From an uncultured Halomicronema sp. (lineage in GTDB: Bacteria > Cyanobacteriota > Cyanobacteriia > Phormidesmidales > Phormidesmidaceae), in the NCBI GenBank assembly GCA_937899725.1, contig CALCCA010000021.1, positions 1 through 37,714 of the forward strand: a stretch of DNA of 37,714 nt, in the 5' to 3' direction. The notes under the pieces are model-generated. The model worked only from the letters and a program-made list of their open reading frames with translations. It was not told the DNA's origin and searched no databases. Below are positions 23,622-32,871 of the stretch, one piece after another (position 1 is the first letter of the stretch; each line of letters starts with the position of its first letter). The position numbers and the translations under genes are program-made.

Positions 23622-24794
23622 ATGGATACTTTGGCATTCAGAACACAAGTCTTAGAAGCACACGGCGCAAAACTGACGGAGGTAGAAGAGCTTCTGGCTT
23701 ACAATCGCAACTTGTTTGATGAGCAGAGGGGCTCGATAAATCCTGTTGATTTCCCTCTGGCGAATGAACCTCATATAGAGGTTTGGCGAGAGTATGTGGC
23801 ATCAGCTCAAAGTCAGGGTGCTTTTAGCGCCTTGGCGAACGCTCTAGTGCAGTTAAGATTTCCGATACAAGCTGGAATTAGCACCCGCGAGGATTATCGG
23901 CGCGCCACTCGCAAAGGGGAATTTCCGACTCAGACTATGACCGAGTTAGTGTTGATTGAACCTGAGCAGCTTCAGATATTTATCTACCCCACTTTGGCAG
24001 GAGAAATTCCAGTCATTGTGTCAGGTAATCGAGCCGATTTTGTCGCCTTGTTGCAAGCCCTAACTAAGCGCAACGAGCCGGTAGATATTCCTGATTCTAT
24101 GGGGGCTTGCATTGTGAGTGGGTACAACAATTGGGATCGGGTCAAGCGATATCGCCAGCACTGGGAGTCACAATACCCTGATCACTGTTCAGAGCAAGAC
24201 TGGCTGGAGGCATTTGCTGACCTAGTCCCTCAAAAAGCACGCTATCAGGACCGATTTATTCTCCTGAGTCGCGGGCCGTATAGTAACGTGCCAGCCACTC
24301 AACTAGGGTTAGATGAGGACGAATGGTTGCGCTTATCTTTGGTGATCCGACGAGAACATGAGTCAATCCATTACGCCACGCGTCGCTGTTTCCAATCTAT
24401 GCGCAATAACGCTCTAGACGAGTTGATCGCCGATTACTTTGGGATTTTAGCGGCTAATGAAGAATACCGAGCCGACTGGTTCTTGCAATTCATTGGTCTA
24501 GAACAATTCCCTACTTATCGCGAAAGCGGGAGACTGCATTTGTACTTGGGCGATCCGCCGCTGTCGGCAGGTGCTTTTACCGTGTTGACATCCCTTGTGA
24601 AGCAGGCGGCGGCAAACCTAGAGCAGTTTGATCGAACTTATTTGCAGCGGCATCGCACGATCGCGGGAAAAATTGCCACCTTATTGGCGTTGGTTTCGCT
24701 AACTCTTGAAGAGCTTGCTTCTGACGCTAGTTTCATGCTGTTACGCAAGGCGATGCAAGCCCACCAAAAACAGTTTGATCCGGCCTTGTCCTGA
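23622..24794 (+). CDS. Uncharacterised export-operon protein with an HExxH motif
   Basis: About 390 aa, no signal peptide or membrane helix. Counted from a TTG at 23586, residues 258-262 read HESIH inside RREHESIHYATRR, the HExxH zinc-peptidase signature. About 17 residues later comes LDELIADYFG, where Glu279 or Asp283 could be a third ligand. The N-terminal half (PLANEPHIEVWREYV, LVQLRFPIQAGISTREDY) is unrecognised. The start is uncertain: the ATG at 23622 has no ribosome binding site; the TTG at 23586 abuts the previous stop; GGAG (23596-23599) is ideally placed only for a CTG at 23607. Between a ParA-like ATPase and a cyclic-nucleotide-binding protein of an NHLM operon, it could be a protease acting on the peptide or transporter, but activity is unproven. 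Confidence 0.75.
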   Translation: MDTLAFRTQVLEAHGAKLTEVEELLAYNRNLFDEQRGSINPVDFPLANEPHIEVWREYVASAQSQGAFSALANALVQLRFPIQAGISTREDYRRATRKGEFPTQTMTELVLIEPEQLQIFIYPTLAGEIPVIVSGNRADFVALLQALTKRNEPVDIPDSMGACIVSGYNNWDRVKRYRQHWESQYPDHCSEQDWLEAFADLVPQKARYQDRFILLSRGPYSNVPATQLGLDEDEWLRLSLVIRREHESIHYATRRCFQSMRNNALDELIADYFGILAANEEYRADWFLQFIGLEQFPTYRESGRLHLYLGDPPLSAGAFTVLTSLVKQAAANLEQFDRTYLQRHRTIAGKIATLLALVSLTLEELASDASFMLLRKAMQAHQKQFDPALS

Positions 24795-24860
24795 TTTGAG
24801 TGTTTACAGGAGATCCTGAATTTTCTGATGTTCCTCCTCACCGTTTAATTCTTGAGAGCA

Positions 24861-25973
24861 ATGGCAGACTTACTTCTTGAAGCCCTACATGATCAGGATA
24901 TTGACTGGTTGGTGACCGCTGGTCGCCAGCGCACCCTGAGTGAGGATGCGGTGCTCGTTCAGCAAGGGCAATTGGTGGGTGATATTTACATTGTCTTGAG
25001 TGGTCAACTGACTTCTGCCGTTATCGATGATCAAGAGAGCGTACTAGGGCGAGCTTTTTCGGCACTTTCCGGCAATGCCAGTCTTGAGCATGTCCTTTTC
25101 CCCTTAACGGATGGCGATATTTTTGGGGAAATATCAGTTCTGCACAATTCGCGATCGCCGATGGTGGTCAAGGCCGAATCGGCTTCAACCGTATTAGCTG
25201 TCCCCCAAGCTCAGTTGCAAGCCAAGCTAGCCAAAGATCTCGAATTTGCTTCTCGACTTTATCGAGTCATCGCGACCTTACTGCTGGACCGCTACGAGTT
25301 CCTGCTAGACAAATTTATCTATCGTCGGGGGCTGCAGCTCGCTGCCATGCGAGACGGGCCGGTAATTTTTGGCGAGCTGTTTGACAGTGACGTGGATTGG
25401 ATGATCAATCATGGCTTGGTGGTGCAACTAGCTTCTGATGAGCGCTTAATCCAATCAGGTCGGCCGGCAGACACGTTTTATATTGTGCTGCAGGGATTGC
25501 TCTCGACTTCAATAACGGGAGGGAAATCGGCGGTACTGGCCCAAATTTTCAGCCAGGTTGCGACCCCAGACCCCTCAGAAGCGGAACTGGGTCGAGAGGT
25601 GGCCCGGTCTGCGCAAGGTGAAGTCGCAGGAGAAACCACTCTAATTGACTCGCGGTTGTCAAAGTTTGCTGTCAGTGCGATTGAGCCGTCAGTTCTACTG
25701 GCCATCCCGCGGCGAGAACTCTCCATCAAGCTGCAACAGGACTCGGGTATGGCCACCCGATTTTATCGAGTATTGACCATCCTCCTGTCAGAACGTCTGA
25801 CTAGCCTCATCAACCGTCTTGGCTATGGCCGGGCTTCCTACCAGGTCGGTCAATCGCTCTCTCCGGAGATCCATTACGAAGACGAATTAGACCTTGAGCT
25901 GATTGATCATTTAGCCGTCGGGGGTGCCCGGTTTGAGTGGATGCTGAAGCGCTTAAAGGTAGATCCGTCATGA
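24861..25973 (+). CDS. Protein with two cyclic-nucleotide-binding domains
   Basis: A 370-aa soluble protein made of two cNMP-binding (Crp/Popeye-type) beta-barrels. The first spans about 15-150: LVQQGQLVGDIYIVLSGQL, then DGDIFGEISVLHNSRSPMVV. The second spans about 180-315: LIQSGRPADTFYIVLQGLL, then AGETTLIDSRLSKFAV. Each is followed by a similar helix (ASRLYRVIATLLLDRYEFL and ATRFYRVLTILLSERLTSL), so the protein is an internal duplication. There is no helix-turn-helix, so it is not a Crp-like DNA-binding regulator. Such proteins often neighbour NHLM transporters and may couple export to cyclic nucleotide level. The ATG at 24861 is chosen (GAGAG just upstream) over a TTG nine bases earlier. 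Its TGA overlaps the next ATG. Confidence 0.88.
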   Translation: MADLLLEALHDQDIDWLVTAGRQRTLSEDAVLVQQGQLVGDIYIVLSGQLTSAVIDDQESVLGRAFSALSGNASLEHVLFPLTDGDIFGEISVLHNSRSPMVVKAESASTVLAVPQAQLQAKLAKDLEFASRLYRVIATLLLDRYEFLLDKFIYRRGLQLAAMRDGPVIFGELFDSDVDWMINHGLVVQLASDERLIQSGRPADTFYIVLQGLLSTSITGGKSAVLAQIFSQVATPDPSEAELGREVARSAQGEVAGETTLIDSRLSKFAVSAIEPSVLLAIPRRELSIKLQQDSGMATRFYRVLTILLSERLTSLINRLGYGRASYQVGQSLSPEIHYEDELDLELIDHLAVGGARFEWMLKRLKVDPS

Positions 25974-27436
25974 CCCCAAAAACGCCGAATCAGGAGCAGG
26001 AAAAGGCCAAGAAAAAGATATTTCGACAAGAAGCGATTGATCGCCTAGCTTCTCCTGAGCAGCTGGACCAAATGGTAAAAGTGGTAGACCCAAAAGCTTG
26101 GGTGCCACTGGTGGGACTGGGGTTACTGATTTTAGTCGGCGGCTTATGGAGTGTTTTCGGACGCCTACCGCTCAACGTCACTGGGCAGGGAGTATTGGTG
26201 CGGCCGCGGCGGGTGGTGCAATTGCAGGTACCTGGCGGTGGGCGGGTGTTGTCTTTAGAAGTCCAACCGGGTGACCCCATTGAAGCTGGGCAAGTCATTG
26301 GGACAATCGATCAATCCTCTACGGAACAGCAGCTCGGGCAGGAACGAGAAAAGCTAGCGCGACTGCAGGCCCAAACGGATGAAAGCACGACGCTCGATGC
26401 TCGGCAAGTAGAACTGCAAAAGGCGGTGATTGCACAGCAGCGGGCAGCCCTACAGGCAAATCTCGAAACGACTCAATCGCTGACTCCCGTGCTCCGGGAT
26501 GAGAGTTTGCAGTCGATTCGAGAAAACCGTCGCAGTCTCGACGTAAGACTACAGCAGACTCGAGAATTGCTGCCGACCTTGCAGGAGCGAGTCGAAAGTC
26601 GGCGACAGTTGCTCGCGGAGCAGGTCATCACTGGCGATGTCCTGCTGCAGGCGGAGCAAGAGTACTTTAATAGCCTGGCCCAAGTGGCGGATCTGGAAGC
26701 GCAGCGACGTCAGCTGGATGTCCAAGAGGCCGAGGCGCAACGCCAGTATCTGCAAAACTTGAATACGGTGCGGGAAATACAGACCCAGTTACAAGATCTC
26801 GCCTCGCAAGAAGCGCAATTGAATCAGCAACAACTGGAAACCGGCTTCAATCGCGACAACCAGATCGAACAGGTGCGGGAGAAAATCGCCCAACTCGAAC
26901 TGCAATTGGAGGACCAGGGCACGATTACGAGTCCTCATACGGGGCGTGTGTTAGAGCTCGCGATTGTCACCGGTCAGGTCATTGAACCGGGCAAACAATT
27001 GGCCTCTTTGGAAATTGCGGATGAAGCTAAAGAATTAATCAACCTGGCTTACTTTCCTGATCGGGATGGGAAACAAATTGATTCAGGAATGACGGCCCAG
27101 GTCACCCCCAGCATCGTCAAGCGAGAGCGCTATGGCGGCATCGTCGGCGAAGTCGAGTCGGTATCGCAGTTTCCCTTGACCACCCAGGAGGTTGCCGCTG
27201 CCGTGGGCAATGCTGAACTGGCTCAAAACTTTACGCGCAATGGCCCGCCGGTACAGGTCTCGATTCAGCTGGCCGCTGATGATCGCAATGGGAGCGGGTA
27301 CGCTTGGACTTCCTCGGGCGGCCCAAGAGAGGAAATCACCTCTGGAACAACTACGCAGGTGCAGGTGCGAGTTGGGGAGATTGCCCCGATCGCTTACATC
27401 ATTCCTCTATTCCGTTCCTGGACGGGGGTGTATTAA
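25970..27436 (+). CDS. NHLM secretion adaptor, HlyD family (TIGR03794-type)
   Basis: A 488-aa membrane-fusion protein. A cytoplasmic N-terminus is followed by one membrane helix (WVPLVGLGLLILVGGLWSVF), then the lipoyl half-motif GGGRVLSLEVQPGDPIEAGQVIGTID. A long coiled coil rich in Gln, Glu and Leu follows, with the second lipoyl half (ITSPHTGRVLELAIVTGQVI) and a beta-barrel domain after it. This is the HlyD-type periplasmic adaptor of NHLM bacteriocin export systems. The ATG overlaps the preceding stop (ATGA) with AGG upstream, so the two are translationally coupled. It should join the inner-membrane ABC transporter to an outer-membrane channel; the TolC-type protein at the right end of the window is a candidate partner. 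Confidence 0.92.
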   Translation: MTPKTPNQEQEKAKKKIFRQEAIDRLASPEQLDQMVKVVDPKAWVPLVGLGLLILVGGLWSVFGRLPLNVTGQGVLVRPRRVVQLQVPGGGRVLSLEVQPGDPIEAGQVIGTIDQSSTEQQLGQEREKLARLQAQTDESTTLDARQVELQKAVIAQQRAALQANLETTQSLTPVLRDESLQSIRENRRSLDVRLQQTRELLPTLQERVESRRQLLAEQVITGDVLLQAEQEYFNSLAQVADLEAQRRQLDVQEAEAQRQYLQNLNTVREIQTQLQDLASQEAQLNQQQLETGFNRDNQIEQVREKIAQLELQLEDQGTITSPHTGRVLELAIVTGQVIEPGKQLASLEIADEAKELINLAYFPDRDGKQIDSGMTAQVTPSIVKRERYGGIVGEVESVSQFPLTTQEVAAAVGNAELAQNFTRNGPPVQVSIQLAADDRNGSGYAWTSSGGPREEITSGTTTQVQVRVGEIAPIAYIIPLFRSWTGVY

Positions 27437-27487
27437 TGTGTGCGATCGCCCGCCATTTCTTTCGCCAAGCTGTTGAGGTGCCGCTCT

Positions 27488-29755
27488 ATGGCTGTTGGTT
27501 TCATTAGCAATCTTGTGTCCCAATTGCGGTTCGATCCGAGCCGCACGCCCACCCTCATTCAAATGGAAAATGTGGAATGTGGGGCGGCAGCACTTGGCAT
27601 TGTTCTGGGCTATTACGGGCGCATCGTCCCTTTGCCAGAGTTGCGCCGCGAGTGCGGCGTGTCAAGAGATGGCAGTAAAGCCTCGAACGTGCTGAAGGCG
27701 GCTCGGTTGTACGGCCTGCAGACAAAGGGCTTTCGCCGCAGTATTGAGGAGCTGAAAGAAGTCCGTCTGCCCTGCATCGTATTTTGGAATTTCAACCATT
27801 TCTTAGTCGTCGAAAAGTTTGTTGGTGACCAGGTTTATCTCAACGATCCAGCGTCTGGTCGTCGCAAGATTGGTCAGGAAGAATTCAACGCTGCTTATAC
27901 CGGGGTTGTCCTTGTTTTAGAACCCGGACCTGACTTTGAGAAAGGGGGCAAAAAGAAAGGAATTTTGCCGGCCCTCTTGTCACGGCTGAGCCACTCTAAG
28001 CAGGCCCTTGTATTTTGTCTGCTCGCTGGGTTGCTGCTGACGATGCCGCGTCTAGCTGTGCCGGCTTTTACCCAAGTGTTTGTCGATGAAGTGCTGGTGC
28101 AAAGTCGCACTGACTGGCTGCGACCTTTGCTATTGGGCATGATTTTCACGGCGTTGATTCAAGGCTTGCTCAGTCGTTTGCGGCAGACCTATTTACGGCG
28201 ACTCATGATTAAGCTGTCGCTCACCATGTCAGGGCAATTTATCTGGCATACCTTGCGCTTGCCGGTCGGGTTTTACGCGCAGCGCTATGCCGGAGAAATT
28301 AGCAACCGCACTCAGCTTAACGACAAAGTTGCCAATGTTATTTCTGGCCAACTGGCAACCACCGTGATTGATACCCTCATGATTGTGTTTTATGCCGTCA
28401 TCATGTTTGCCTATGATTGGCTGCTCACTCTCATTGCCATCGCGTTTGCCGCCATTAACCTGATCGTCTTAAAGCTACTTTCCGACAGCCGCACCGACGT
28501 TAATAGCAAGCTCGCCCAAGAAAGCGGCAAAAGTGTTGGGGTGGCGATCGGTGGCTTGCTCTCCATCGAAAGCGTCAAGGCCTCTGGATTAGAGTCTGAT
28601 CTGTTCTCGAAGTTTTCGGGATACTACGCCAAGCTGAACAACGCGCAGCTACAAGCGGGGTTACCGAACCAGATGCTCGCGACTCTGCCAGAATTTCTGG
28701 CGTCGATTGCTGTGGCAGTCATTTTATTAGTGGGGGGACTGCGGGTGATGAACGGCACCCTCAGCATCGGCATGTTGGTCGCCTATCAAGCCTTGACCAC
28801 GAGTTTTTTGGCGCCAGTCACTACGCTGCTGAGCTTTGGCAGCACTTTGCAAGATCTGACAGCTGACCTGAACCGATTGGACGATGTGTTGGAAAATCCC
28901 CTCGATCCTGAGGCAGAACGTCAAGCTACTCTGAACTTAGAGGTTCCCGCCCATCCGGGACAGCCCTTGAGCCTACCGAGACAGGCGTTTCGCCTGCAAG
29001 GGCAGGTGGAACTGCGAGATTTAACCTTCGGCTATAGCCGCTTAGAGCCGCCTTTAATTGACCATCTCAACCTCACCCTAAAGCCAGGGCAACGGGTGGC
29101 CTTGGTGGGGGGAAGCGGTTCTGGTAAATCGACCGTGGCTAAGCTCGTGACCGGGTTGTACCTGCCTTGGTCAGGCTCGATTCTGTTTGACGGCAGGCCT
29201 CGCGACGAAATTCCCCGCTCGATGTTGGCCAACTCCCTAGCAATGGTTGAGCAAGACATTTTTCTGTTTGCCGGAACTGTGCGAGACAACCTCACGCTGT
29301 GGGATCCGACAGTGCCGCTGGAAGATATTGTGCAAGCCTGCAAAGATGCCGAGATTCACGATTTGGTTGCCCTGATGCCAGGTGGATATGACGCCAAACT
29401 GGCAGAAGGGGGCACCAGTGTTAGTGGGGGACAGCGTCAGCGTCTCGAAATTGCCCGCTCTCTGGTGCGTAACCCGGCAGTTCTAGTGCTGGATGAAGCC
29501 ACAAGCGCTCTGGATGCTGAAACTGAGCTGTTGATTGATCGCCATCTGCGTCGTCGTGGCTGCTCCTGTATCGTCGTGGCTCACCGTCTCAGCACGATTC
29601 GTGACTGCGATGAAATCATCGTGCTGGATCATGGCAAAGTCGCACAACGAGGAACCCACGAGGAACTTCGCCTGCAGGAAGGCTTGTATCAGGAATTAAT
29701 CGGTACATCCGATGCTACCGACGATGCGAGCAGCGATCAGAGAGGAACCGTCTAA
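27488..29755 (+). CDS. NHLM C39-peptidase ABC transporter (TIGR03796-type)
   Basis: The 755-aa protein joins an N-terminal C39 peptidase, a six-helix ABC membrane domain and an ATPase. The peptidase keeps Gln25, catalytic Cys31 (ENVECGAAALGI), His104 (FNHFLVV) and Asp120 (LNDPASG), so it should be active. C39 domains remove leaders after Gly-Gly or Gly-Ala, the sites found in the two precursors. The ATPase has Walker A GGSGSGKST (about 540), signature VSGGQRQR (about 645), Walker B VLVLDEATSALD and the H-loop VVAHRLST. The ATG at 27488 has GAGGTG eight bases upstream; a GTG at 27440 would add 16 residues. It overlaps the next gene (TAATG). Role: leader removal and export. Confidence 0.95.
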   Translation: MAVGFISNLVSQLRFDPSRTPTLIQMENVECGAAALGIVLGYYGRIVPLPELRRECGVSRDGSKASNVLKAARLYGLQTKGFRRSIEELKEVRLPCIVFWNFNHFLVVEKFVGDQVYLNDPASGRRKIGQEEFNAAYTGVVLVLEPGPDFEKGGKKKGILPALLSRLSHSKQALVFCLLAGLLLTMPRLAVPAFTQVFVDEVLVQSRTDWLRPLLLGMIFTALIQGLLSRLRQTYLRRLMIKLSLTMSGQFIWHTLRLPVGFYAQRYAGEISNRTQLNDKVANVISGQLATTVIDTLMIVFYAVIMFAYDWLLTLIAIAFAAINLIVLKLLSDSRTDVNSKLAQESGKSVGVAIGGLLSIESVKASGLESDLFSKFSGYYAKLNNAQLQAGLPNQMLATLPEFLASIAVAVILLVGGLRVMNGTLSIGMLVAYQALTTSFLAPVTTLLSFGSTLQDLTADLNRLDDVLENPLDPEAERQATLNLEVPAHPGQPLSLPRQAFRLQGQVELRDLTFGYSRLEPPLIDHLNLTLKPGQRVALVGGSGSGKSTVAKLVTGLYLPWSGSILFDGRPRDEIPRSMLANSLAMVEQDIFLFAGTVRDNLTLWDPTVPLEDIVQACKDAEIHDLVALMPGGYDAKLAEGGTSVSGGQRQRLEIARSLVRNPAVLVLDEATSALDAETELLIDRHLRRRGCSCIVVAHRLSTIRDCDEIIVLDHGKVAQRGTHEELRLQEGLYQELIGTSDATDDASSDQRGTV

Positions 29756-32688
29756 TGGGTCAGCGTCCTGCCTTGTCCCCGTCGCTTACCCTGCAGGGTA
29801 ATCAACCCCTATTACTGCGGGATGTAAATGCTGCCTGGTATGTCAGCTCTGGTTCACTAGCTCTGTTCGCGGTGCAGGTAGATGCCAATCAAGAACCGAT
29901 TTCTCAACGCCGATATCTGTTTACTATCAGTGCTGGAGAATGGATCTTAGGCACAGGGGTATGGGCTGGCAAAACCGCGGATTATGCCCTCATGGCTGTC
30001 GCCTATGAAACCTCGATCCTGCAGCCTCTGGCGATCGCTGAATTCATGGCTGCGATCGCCGCTGACGATGGCGGCGCAATTACGAATCTCGAAACGTGGA
30101 TACGGCATTTCAGTACTGGGTTGTCTCAACACCCCCTCGATCTCGTTCCCCAGGGCTATGAGACCGTATTGGTCAAGCAATCTAAGTTTCTCTCCTTACA
30201 ACCAAATCAGGTATTGGGCCCGGAACGGCACCAAGTTAATTGGGTCAAAGTGCTAAGAGGTCATACCTGGTGGCTGGGGTTAGAGACGCTGGCAGTCGAT
30301 ACGACTAGCTCGGTGTTTCCGGTGACGGCTGACCTCTGGCTCCAGGCTCAGGTGTCAACTGAGTTGGAAATTTTGACATTAGGAGACAACCTGAATCCTA
30401 ATGTCCTCACCGCTGCCGACCTGCTGTTGGGTATTGAGCAATTTCATCACCATCTTTTCCAATATCTAGAGTGCTTGGAGCAACAAGCCACTAAGCTCGA
30501 ATTTCAGCAATTTCAAGAACGCCAGCGATTGACTCAGCAAACCATGACTGGGGCAATCGGCGAACTGACCGGCGTGCTGAACACCGCCGCGATCAACCTA
30601 CCGCAAGTGGGAACCCCACTCTTGGTGGCGGCAGGAGCGGTCGGGCGAGCGATGGGAATTGAGGTGCGGACACCAGCCGCTTCCATCGATTTAGATCGGA
30701 TTCAGGAACCGATTGAAGCGATCTCCAGCGCCTCTAAATTTCGCATTCGCCGGGTGCTGCTCACCGGTAATTGGTGGAACCATGAGCAAGGCGCTTTGCT
30801 AACCCACACCGCAGAGGGAGTCCCTTGTGCCTTATTACCAGAGGGTCGCAGACGCTATGTTCTCTTCAATCCTCTCACTCTGGGTAAGACTCCAGTCGAT
30901 GCAGCGATCGCGGATACTTTGGGCGTCGAAGCTTACATGTTTTACCGTCCCCTGCCGGAGAAAATCCAGCAGGCCTTCGCCATTCTGCAGTTTGCTGTGC
31001 AGGGGCACATTCAGGATATTGGCTGGATTGTGGGTTTGGGGGTTGTGGGGTCATTGTTGGGCATGGTGGTGCCCCAGGCGACCTCGCTGTTGGTCAATGA
31101 CGCCATTCCGGCGGGCGATCGCGCTTTGCTATTCCAACTTGGCCTAGCGTTGATTGTCTCAGCCTTCGCCAAATCAATTTTTGAGTTCGCTCAGGGATTG
31201 GTCTCGTTGCGAGTAGAAACGGCCGCTGACAGCACAGTGCAACCGGCAGTATGGGATCGACTTCTACAGCTCCATCCCTCATTTTTTCGAAACTATGCCA
31301 CCGGCGATCTGCTGCTTCGCTTGCTGTCAGTGAGCCAAATTCGCCGACAATTGAGCGGTGCTGCTCAGCAGTCTTTACTGAATGGCGTTTTTGCCCTGCT
31401 GAATTTGGGGCTCATGTTTGTCTACAACGTCAGACTGGCGATCGTTGCTGTTGGCATCACTGTAGTCACCACAGGAATTACCTTTTTTACGAGCTTTAAA
31501 TTGGTAAAAAAAGCCCGTAGCCAAGAAGTCCTAGACGGAGACATCAACAGCCTCAACGTTGAACTCATCAACGGGGTGGCAAAGTTGCGGGTGGCAGCGG
31601 CAGAAGAGCGGGCTTTAGGAGCCTGGGCGCAGCTGTTTGCCCAACGGACTCGACTGGCAGCCGGCATCCAGCGTTTAAACGACAGCATCACCATCCTGAC
31701 TGAGGCTCTGCCTCTACTTAGCTCCGTTTTAATTTTTTGGTTTGCCATTTTGACCCTACAAGCTGCCCAAGCCGATGGTCGGGCAAGCTTAACGATTGGC
31801 ACCTTTCTGGCCTTCAACGCCGCCTATGGCACTTTTTTAGGAGGCGTAACCTCACTCGGCAATACCGTTACCGACATCCTGGGCATCGTTCCCCTATGGG
31901 AACGGGCTCAAGTCATTGTTAAAGGCACTCCAGAAAGTAATTCCAGCAAGACCGATCCTGGCCGGCTCACAGGGCAGCTTAGCTTAAACCACGTGACCTT
32001 TCGATATCGGGAAGATGGCCCGCTGATTTTGGATGATGTCAGCATCCATGCAGAACCCGGAGAATTCATTGCCTTAGTCGGTCCATCAGGAAGTGGCAAA
32101 TCGACGATATTTCGAATGCTGCTGGGATTTGAAACTCCCCTTGCAGGAACGGTTTACTACGATGGCCAAGATTTATCCGGTCTCGATATTCAGGCAGTGC
32201 GCCGTCAGCTGGGAGTCGTTTTGCAAAATGGTCGTATCGGTGCCGGCAGCGTTGTTGAAAATATTACTGGGGGCGCTCTGGTCTCCCTCGATGAAGCCTG
32301 GGAAGCCGCCGCCCTATCTGGACTAGCCGACGATATTCGGCAAATGCCCATGGGTATGCATACCGTGGTCAGTGAAGGGGGCACTAACCTATCTGGCGGT
32401 CAACGGCAGCGCCTGTTAATCGCCAGAGCTATTGTCTTGAAACCCAAAATTATTCTGCTCGATGAAGCCACGAGTGCCCTGGATAATCGGACCCAAAGTA
32501 TCGTCACTCAAAGTTTAGATCGGTTGCAGGCGACTCGAGTTGTCATTGCCCATCGGTTGAGTACCATCCGTAATGCTGATCGGATTTATGTCTTAGAGGC
32601 CGGGCGGGTCATGCAAGTGGGGACTTTTGATGAACTCGTTGAACAAGAAGGTATATTTGCAGCCTTAGCGGCCCGCCAATTGGATTAG
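29755..32688 (+). CDS. NHLM second ABC transporter protein (TIGR03797-type)
   Basis: A 977-aa ABC protein without C39 peptidase. The first 400 residues contain a domain of NHLM type (GSLALFAVQVDANQEPISQR; GEWILGTGVWAGKTADYALM) and an EQFHHHLFQYLECLEQQ helix. A membrane domain lies at about 420-700. The ATPase has Walker A VGPSGSGKST (about 773), signature LSGGQRQR (about 878), Walker B IILLDEATSALD and VIAHRLST. It begins inside the stop of the C39 transporter gene, so the two probably form one heteromeric exporter. The N-terminal domain resembles a cyclic-nucleotide-binding barrel in outline, which would fit the duplicated cNMP protein upstream, but this is inference. Last gene of the operon; no terminator is obvious. 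Confidence 0.93.
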   Translation: MGQRPALSPSLTLQGNQPLLLRDVNAAWYVSSGSLALFAVQVDANQEPISQRRYLFTISAGEWILGTGVWAGKTADYALMAVAYETSILQPLAIAEFMAAIAADDGGAITNLETWIRHFSTGLSQHPLDLVPQGYETVLVKQSKFLSLQPNQVLGPERHQVNWVKVLRGHTWWLGLETLAVDTTSSVFPVTADLWLQAQVSTELEILTLGDNLNPNVLTAADLLLGIEQFHHHLFQYLECLEQQATKLEFQQFQERQRLTQQTMTGAIGELTGVLNTAAINLPQVGTPLLVAAGAVGRAMGIEVRTPAASIDLDRIQEPIEAISSASKFRIRRVLLTGNWWNHEQGALLTHTAEGVPCALLPEGRRRYVLFNPLTLGKTPVDAAIADTLGVEAYMFYRPLPEKIQQAFAILQFAVQGHIQDIGWIVGLGVVGSLLGMVVPQATSLLVNDAIPAGDRALLFQLGLALIVSAFAKSIFEFAQGLVSLRVETAADSTVQPAVWDRLLQLHPSFFRNYATGDLLLRLLSVSQIRRQLSGAAQQSLLNGVFALLNLGLMFVYNVRLAIVAVGITVVTTGITFFTSFKLVKKARSQEVLDGDINSLNVELINGVAKLRVAAAEERALGAWAQLFAQRTRLAAGIQRLNDSITILTEALPLLSSVLIFWFAILTLQAAQADGRASLTIGTFLAFNAAYGTFLGGVTSLGNTVTDILGIVPLWERAQVIVKGTPESNSSKTDPGRLTGQLSLNHVTFRYREDGPLILDDVSIHAEPGEFIALVGPSGSGKSTIFRMLLGFETPLAGTVYYDGQDLSGLDIQAVRRQLGVVLQNGRIGAGSVVENITGGALVSLDEAWEAAALSGLADDIRQMPMGMHTVVSEGGTNLSGGQRQRLLIARAIVLKPKIILLDEATSALDNRTQSIVTQSLDRLQATRVVIAHRLSTIRNADRIYVLEAGRVMQVGTFDELVEQEGIFAALAARQLD

Positions 32689-32693
32689 CGCCA

Positions 32694-32789
32694 TCAATCT
32701 TTGCCTAAAACATCAGGCAACCATAATAGAGCCACGACTAGCAAGCAAATCACAACTAGCGCAACAGTATAAGAAGTTGTACCCTGCAT
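32694..32789 (-). CDS. Candidate 31-aa single-helix membrane peptide
   Basis: The frame encodes 31 residues: a short polar start (MQGTTS), one strongly hydrophobic helix (YTVALVVICLLVVALLW) and LPDVLGKD. AGGTGG lies nine bases before the ATG, with AAAGGG in between. It is on the strand of the HAMP/NTT/TolC genes, 82 bp past the HAMP gene, and five bases from the stop of the ABC gene on the other strand. Small membrane subunits of this form are often missed. No family is recognised; a chance frame is possible. Confidence 0.5.
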   Translation of the reverse strand: MQGTTSYTVALVVICLLVVALLWLPDVLGKD

Positions 32790-32871
32790 AATCCCTTTCC
32801 ACCTAATTGGAGGTTATATTCCTTAAGCCTTTAACAAGCTTGGGCATGCTTACAAGCACCCTCAAAATCAG

